From assembly GCA_003024985.2 (NCBI GenBank), contig PXIH01S0030316.1: DNA of 10,656 nt, one strand, 5' to 3'. The translations under genes and the position numbers were made by a program. Origin of the DNA: Euperipatoides rowelli (taxonomy: Eukaryota; Onychophora; Udeonychophora; Euonychophora; Peripatopsidae). The notes under the pieces were generated by a model. That model was not told the origin of the DNA. It saw nothing but the letters and a program-made list of their open reading frames with translations, and ran no database searches. Of the stretch, positions 6,837 through 10,656 are shown one piece after another. Each line of letters begins with the position of its first letter. The stretch's first letter is position 1.

Positions 6837-7420
6837 ATGTACACTAAAAGGTACAAACGCTATGTGCCTACTTTTACGACAGATGAAACAGAAAANAATG
6901 AGAAATCATTTATTATTAATGTAATTGTAAAATCGATAAATGATAATATAAAGGACAGCAATATAAAACCCTGGTTTGGAAATTTGTTGATTAATAATTT
7001 GCCAATTACAGTTAAGCTTGATAGTGGGGCAGATGTCAATGTGTTGCCTTTAAATATTTTTCAAAAAATTAATAATGTGAATAAAATAAAAGTGTAAAAA
7101 ATAAATTTAAAATTAGTGAGTNGGGAGGCAAAATTATGATACAGCCAGAGAGCACAGCATTCTTGAAATGTTTTGTAAAAAATGGAGAACAATATAATAT
7201 AAAATTTGTTTTTGCTAATATTAAAGCGTCTCCTATATTGGGCAGAACATCATGTGTTCATCTGGGTTTTATTAATAGAATAAATGAACTGTGTGCAGAA
7301 AATTATTTATACAAAGATAAAGAAGCATTTATAAACTCTAATTCAAAGGTGTTTGAGGGAGTTCGTTATTTCCATTTAAACATAATTTTTTTCTTAGAGA
7401 GAGAATTACACCCACAGTAA
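6837..7420 (+). pseudogene. Gypsy B aspartic protease, disrupted
   Basis: A first frame (6837-7097) holds the retropepsin motif L-D-S-G-A-D-V-N-V-L-P (D-S-G codons 7020-7028) preceded by hydrophobic strands. It stops at 7095-7097. After a gap with an N (7122), a second frame (7136-7420) carries the rest, including S-P-I-L-G-R-T-S-C-V-H-L-G-F-I, which matches the C-terminal I-L-G motif. It then enters the protease-RT linker. The ATG at 6837 is simply where the frame opens. The protease would process the polyprotein as a dimer. It differs from element A's protease in using D-S-G rather than D-T-G, so A and B are different families. Confidence 0.8.
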
Positions 7421-7980
7421 AGCCACTATATAAATTAGCAATATCAATTAACGATAGACTAAAAAATACATTAAAACTATATGAAAAGAAAACAATTCAT
7501 TAAAAAAGTATCTGAACCTACTGAATGGGTGAATAACTTAGTAATGGTTGAGTAAACTAATGGAACTCTTAGACTTTTCTAGACCCCGAATATTTAAATA
7601 AAGCTATGAAGAGAGAATATTATCCTATTCCTAGACTAGAAGATATAACACCAATATTAGCAAATAAGCATTGGTATACTGTGTTGGACATGAAGGATGG
7701 GTTCATACAAATTGAATTAGATAGTGACAGCTCAAAATTGTGTACTTTTCATACCCCATTTGGCCGGTATCAATTTCTATGTATGCCGTTTGGCCTTATG
7801 TCGGCTCCAGAAATATTCCAAAAAGCCACATCACAAGTATTTGGGGACATAGAGGGAGTTGTCATTTATTTTGATAATTTAATAGTAGGAGTTGAGTCAA
7901 AAAAGGAACATGATGTAATATTAAAATAAAAGTAATAGATAGAGCTAATTCTTATGGAGTTAAATTTAATATAAACCAAA
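7421..7980 (+). pseudogene. Gypsy B reverse transcriptase, disrupted
   Basis: Broken fingers sequence (about 7421-7600) contains S-E-P-T-E-W-V-N-N-L-V-M-V and a degraded D-P-x-x-L-N-K-A. The palm lies in a 107-residue frame (7606-7929): Y-P-I-P-R-L-E-D-I, then T-V-L-D-M-K-D-G-F-I-Q-I with the first catalytic Asp. Next come F-G-R-Y-Q-F and M-P-F-G-L-M-S-A-P-E-I-F-Q, and the active-site box at 7867-7878. The box reads Y-F-D-N instead of Y-x-D-D; the second catalytic Asp is Asn, as from a G-to-A change. A stop follows at 7927-7929. RT is the best preserved part of this pol apart from integrase, but it should be inactive. Confidence 0.9.
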
Positions 7981-8689
7981 TTCAGTTTCGAGTGGAAAAA
8001 GTGAAATACCTGGGACAGAAATTCTCTAAAAGTGGAATTTCACCAGACTCTGAAAAAATTAAGGCAATAGGGAATTTAAAAAAATCCAAACAATAAAAAC
8101 GAGTTTCAATCAGTTTTAGTAATGGTAGGTTATTTAGGGAACTATAACNTAATTTATCAAAAGTCTCAGCATGTTTACGTGAATTACTGAAAAAAGGAAC
8201 AGAATGGAATTGGACTGAAACACATAACATAGCATTAATTAATATCAAAGAATTAATATCAAGAGCACCAGTTCTAAGTTATTAGGATTCCATAAAAGAA
8301 CTTTTGATACAGACTGACAGTAGCAAGGACGGATTAGGGTCATGTTTAATGGCAGGAGGAGTCCCTATCTGCTATGTATCAAGAAGTCTATCAGAAACAG
8401 AGAAACAATATGCTAAGATTGAAAAAAAACTTTTGGCAATAAAATTTGCAGCACAAAAATTTATTCATACATTTGTTCATACTGATCATAAGCCATTAGA
8501 GTCGATCTTTAAAAAGACTTAGGGCAATTAACTTCAATGATACAGACTTGCTATCAAGAAATTGTGTAGATTTAAAAGAAGATGATTCCATCATGGAGGA
8601 AAGAGTTCATGCAGTAGAATTAGCGATGCAAATCTCTAAAAATAACTTGCTCCAGTTTCAAGAAGAAATACATAAAGATGAGACCTTAG
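7981..8689 (+). pseudogene. Gypsy B RT thumb, RNase H and tether, disrupted
   Basis: The thumb is readable at about 7985-8090 (V-K-Y-L-G-Q, then S-K-S-G-I-S-P-D-S-E-K-I). RNase H follows in a 72-residue frame (8304-8522): Q-T-D-S-S-K-D-G-L-G with the first Asp at 8316-8318, K-I-E-K-K-L-L-A-I with the Glu, and H-T-D-H-K-P-L-E-S-I-F with a further Asp. The frame ends in a stop at 8520-8522. Right after it a D-T-D-L-L-S-R motif (about 8538-8558) shows that the usual stretch between these motifs is much shortened, so a small deletion is likely. An acidic tether runs to about 8689, where the insertion target begins. The region is unreadable around 8090-8300 because of frameshifts and an N (8149). 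Confidence 0.75.
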
Positions 8690-8700
8690 TTTATTTGAAA
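8690..8700. repeat. Target site duplication of the pol insertion, left copy
   Basis: TTTATTTGAAA occurs here and again at 8903-8913, flanking a 202-bp block that does not code for pol. The pol reading frame approaching from the left matches the frame leaving on the right. Confidence 0.75.
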
Positions 8701-8902
8701 TCTGCCATGATTTAATACAGAGATTAATTGATTTAAATGATATTAAGTTATACTACTGATGAAGCTAATCCCTGATTGGTGAAATGTTTAGTTAACATAT
8801 TAAATCATTTTTTACAAGATTAATGGTATAATTGTCATTTTTATATTTATATTATATATATTTGTCTTGTACAAGATATCTGCCCTTACACTAAATATTA
8901 TA
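8701..8902 (+). mobile_element. 202-bp insertion in gypsy B pol, hammerhead-bearing
   Basis: A very AT-rich block without pol coding potential separates the tether from the integrase domain and is flanked by perfect 11-bp duplications. It contains a hammerhead-like core (8756-8799) and a 12-bp palindrome TCTTGTACAAGA (8865-8876). It lacks a poly(A) tail and terminal inverted repeats. Hammerhead motifs are known in the terminal repeats of Penelope-like elements and in non-coding retrozymes, so a truncated Penelope-like end or a small non-autonomous relative is the best guess. Confidence 0.6.
8735..8810 (+). ncRNA. Hammerhead-ribozyme-like motif (degenerate)
   Basis: The conserved core halves are both present: CTGATGA at 8756-8762 and GAAA at 8781-8784. 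Between them, 8764-8770 pairs with 8774-8780 (7 bp, two G-U) across a 3-base loop, forming stem II with one extra A at 8763. Stem III forms from A8784 plus 8785-8788 with 8794-8798 (5 bp, A-U first as required), followed by A8799, an allowed cleavage-site base. Bases 8800-8810, immediately after the predicted cut, pair with 8735-8746 (11 bp, one bulged A), a plausible stem I. However, nine unpaired bases (8747-8755) separate that stem from the core, so self-cleavage is doubtful in this copy. Confidence 0.5.
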
Positions 8903-8913
8903 TTTATTTGAAA
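8903..8913. repeat. Target site duplication of the pol insertion, right copy
   Basis: TTTATTTGAAA, identical to 8690-8700. Integrase-side coding sequence resumes here. Confidence 0.75.
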
Positions 8914-10126
8914 AAGTACATCATGAATGGATATGAAAAGGATTTAAAAAAAGTTCCAATATCTATTAAAAAATACTGGAATCTAAAAGATGGAATAAGA
9001 GAAAAACAGTGCCTGGTATTGTTAGAGAATACAATTATAGTACCAAAAAACGTTGAAAATAACATGCTGGAACTAATTCATGAAGATCATACTGAAATAG
9101 TCAAGAGCAAAAAACGAGCAAAGCGATTATTGTACTGGGAAGGCATGACATCAAATATTGAAAATATGATACTACAGTATAAAGTTTGTGAAAAATATGC
9201 AAAAAATAATGTAAAAGAGCCACTGTTACAGAATCATTTGCAAGAATTACCCTTCCAAATACTGGGTACTGATATTTGCACAGTAGCAGGTAAAGATTAT
9301 CTAGTCACTGCTTGTTATTTAACAAAATGGTTAGAGATACAAGAACTGCAAAATAAAACAGCATCAGAGGTAATAAAAACATTAAAAGTGATATTTTCAA
9401 CACACGGGATCCCAAGTACTTTGATACCTGGTAATGTATCTTTCGCTAGTGTGGAATTTAAAAATTTTCCTAGTGAATGGGGTATTGACCAGGCATTATC
9501 TAGTCCATTATATCCATGGGATAATGGGATGGCTGAAAGAATGGTCAGAATTGCAAAATTATTAATAAAAAAAACATTAATGTCACAAGGAGATTTACAG
9601 TTAGCATTACTGGCTTATAGAAACGGTCCACTGGATGTTACTTAATCAAAGAGTTAGAACTAGGATTCCAGCTGCTGGTGAGGCTCTTAGTCCACAACTA
9701 TGGAATGAGGAGGTTACACAAAATATGGAAAAAAATCAAAAAAAGAATAAGAGTTTCCATGATCAGCATACAAAGGAAAGAAAAGAACTGAAATGTGGTG
9801 ACAGTGTTTTATTAAAAAAAGTGGAGTATGGGAACCTGGTATAGTCACTGAAGTTGCCAAAACTCCAAGGTCATAATGTTGTTAAAACAGAGGATGGAGA
9901 TTCTTATAGAAGGAATAAAAGTGCTATTAGAAAGTCAAATAATCCACCACCAATAATTAAAGGTGAAATGGAAGAGAATGTTTTTATGGGTATAGTAATA
10001 GAACCAAAATAAATAACACCAAAAGAAGCTGTTCCAAGTGAAAGAAATGTTGGAAGTAATTAAACAAATATTATTCCTAGATCTGGTAGACCAATCAGGA
10101 AACTAGTAAGGTACAGAAATGATTAA
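8908..10126 (+). pseudogene. Gypsy B integrase, nearly intact core but broken C-terminus
   Basis: A 245-residue frame (8908-9645) holds the zinc-binding domain with His 58 and 61. Only the second Cys of its C-x2-C pair survives (Cys94); the first is Tyr91. The core follows: the first Asp in G-T-D (residue 122), G-N-V-S-F where D-N-G-x-F is expected, and Glu210 in G-M-A-E-R. Gly175 (codon 9430-9432) replaces the second catalytic Asp, 35 residues before the Glu, so strand transfer should be abolished. After a stop the C-terminal part continues in another frame (9635-9844) with R-V-R-T-R-I-P and C-G-D-S-V-L-L. A third frame has W-E-P-G-I-V-T and S-G-R-P-I-R-K-L, ending at TAA 10124-10126, 39 bases before the 3' LTR. 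Integrase is the last gene; there is no env. Confidence 0.9.
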
Positions 10127-10156
10127 CACTAAAAGTTTTAATGCCATGAAACTTTT

Positions 10157-10165
10157 GTTGGGAGG
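10157..10165 (+). other. Polypurine tract of element B
   Basis: GTTGGGAGG lies directly against the TGTATC start of the 3' LTR. Its G/A-rich end is where plus-strand DNA synthesis would be primed. The tract is short and has two pyrimidines. Confidence 0.5.
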
Positions 10166-10513
10166 TGTATCATATGCTTAAGTGCATATACAAATAAATG
10201 CATTTATATTGTTTATAGTTTTTATGTTGTTATAGTTATAATGATGTAATGTTAGTTAGGATGCATGTCAGCCNATGCAGTCAAGCATGAACTCCACTAT
10301 TATAAAAGTTATATTATTATTAATATGGCTGCTGTTCTTAATGAATGTATTTTGCATTCTCTTTTTAGTTTAATTGTTATTTCATTGAATTGTGATAAGT
10401 ACTCACTCAGTATTAAAATATATAATTAGTATAATACAGTTTCTCCATCTCATAGTTAATAATTATTAATAGCTGAATTATTGTTATTCATATAATAGAA
10501 GACGAACGATACA
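10166..10513 (+). repeat. 3' LTR of element B
   Basis: A 348-bp LTR starting TGTATC and ending GATACA, perfect 6-bp inverted ends. It lacks the insertion seen in the 5' LTR and so shows the empty target site. It contains the conserved TATAAAAG box (10301-10308) and an ATTAAA-type signal about 120 bases further on. Confidence 0.93.
10301..10308 (+). promoter_or_regulatory. TATA-like box in 3' LTR of element B
   Basis: TATAAAAG, conserved with the 5' LTR copy at 5806-5813 although neighbouring positions have changed. Confidence 0.5.
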
Positions 10514-10518
10514 GTTCA
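10514..10518. repeat. Target site duplication of element B, right copy
   Basis: GTTCA directly after GATACA, matching 5149-5153. Confidence 0.85.
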
Positions 10519-10656
10519 AGTACAGATGCACTCCATATTAGAGTGGAGTGAAAAAAAAAAGTTGGAAATCAAAAATGCTTGGGTGTGAAAAAGTTGCATT
10601 TAGTCATAGAAATAAGCAAACAAAATTTCAAAACAATCGGAAAATATCCAATGCTA
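10519..10656 (+). pseudogene. Gypsy A integrase remnant, continuation after element B
   Basis: The frame left at 5153 continues on this side for about a dozen codons with the Y-R-x-T-P-type motif that follows the DDE core in gypsy integrases. It then meets a stop (TAG, about 10537-10539). A run of ten A bases follows at about 10551-10560, and the rest has no clear integrase match, so A's own 3' end may be degraded or interrupted here. This is independent support that B landed inside A. Confidence 0.55.

Larger units (their letters stand above)
5154..10513 (+). mobile_element. Ty3/gypsy retrotransposon B, full length LTR to LTR
   Basis: The element is bounded by two LTRs with inverted ends (TGTATC at the starts; GATACA, or TTATACA in the decayed 5' copy, at the ends). 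It is flanked by the 5-bp duplication GTTCA. Inside are gag, protease, RT, RNase H and integrase in Ty3/gypsy order, with no envelope-like gene. The element is 5.36 kb, of which about 0.73 kb belongs to two later insertions and their duplicated target bases (5198-5715 and 8701-8913). It sits in the same orientation as the host element A. All its coding frames are interrupted. Confidence 0.92.
2065..10656 (+). mobile_element. Ty3/gypsy retrotransposon A, decayed, split by element B
   Basis: Remnants appear in the canonical Ty3/gypsy order: nucleocapsid knuckles, aspartic protease, RT, RNase H, H2C2 zinc-binding domain, DDE integrase. The element is interrupted at 5153 by element B (5154-10513). 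Its integrase frame resumes to the right of B at 10519, and the element runs off the right edge. Each domain is broken by stops and frameshifts, so this is the oldest layer of the nest. The left boundary is uncertain. Confidence 0.75.

Noticed and set aside
7982-8248. Minus-strand open frame of 88 codons.
   Set aside because: Antisense to the RT thumb of element B, with no independent support.
1-10656. A bacterial or phage system, defence island or CRISPR array.
   Set aside because: No regularly spaced repeats, operons or prokaryotic signals. LINE, gypsy LTR and poly(A)-retrocopy features are eukaryotic.

Overview
This window looks like AT-rich accessory DNA from an animal, most likely an invertebrate. 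No complete host gene, rRNA, tRNA, CRISPR array or bacterial-style operon is visible. Almost everything is transposable-element sequence, mostly decayed, and several elements are nested inside one another. Single Ns are scattered throughout and look like unresolved consensus bases.

Layout. (1) Positions 1-1561, minus strand: the 5' part of a LINE-type (non-LTR) retrotransposon. It has a broken ORF1 with two CCHC zinc knuckles, then the first codons of a probable endonuclease/reverse-transcriptase ORF2 that runs off the left edge. (2) 1562-2064: AT-rich non-coding DNA holding a 195-bp foldback (1777-1971). (3) About 2065-5153, resuming at 10514-10656, plus strand: an old, frameshifted Ty3/gypsy element (element A) with nucleocapsid, protease, RT, RNase H and integrase remnants. 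(4) 5154-10513, plus strand: a second Ty3/gypsy element (element B), complete from LTR to LTR. It was inserted into the integrase region of A and is flanked by a 5-bp target duplication, GTTCA. (5) Inside B's 5' LTR: a 502-bp poly(A)-tailed insertion with a 16-bp target duplication. It is a chimera of a tRNA-like head, a 234-bp copy of A's protease region, and a tail of unknown origin. (6) Inside B's pol: a 202-bp insertion with an 11-bp target duplication, holding a hammerhead-ribozyme-like core of the kind known from Penelope-like elements and retrozymes.

Order of events, inferred: A inserted first; B then inserted into A; the chimeric retrocopy and the hammerhead-bearing insert later entered B. 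B's two LTRs differ at roughly 7-8% of positions by eye. In contrast, the protease-region segment shared by A and the retrocopy differs at only one of about 230 readable positions. That discordance is the main puzzle of the window. None of the retroelement polyproteins is intact, and the catalytic motifs of both RTs and of B's integrase carry substitutions, so these copies should not be autonomously active.
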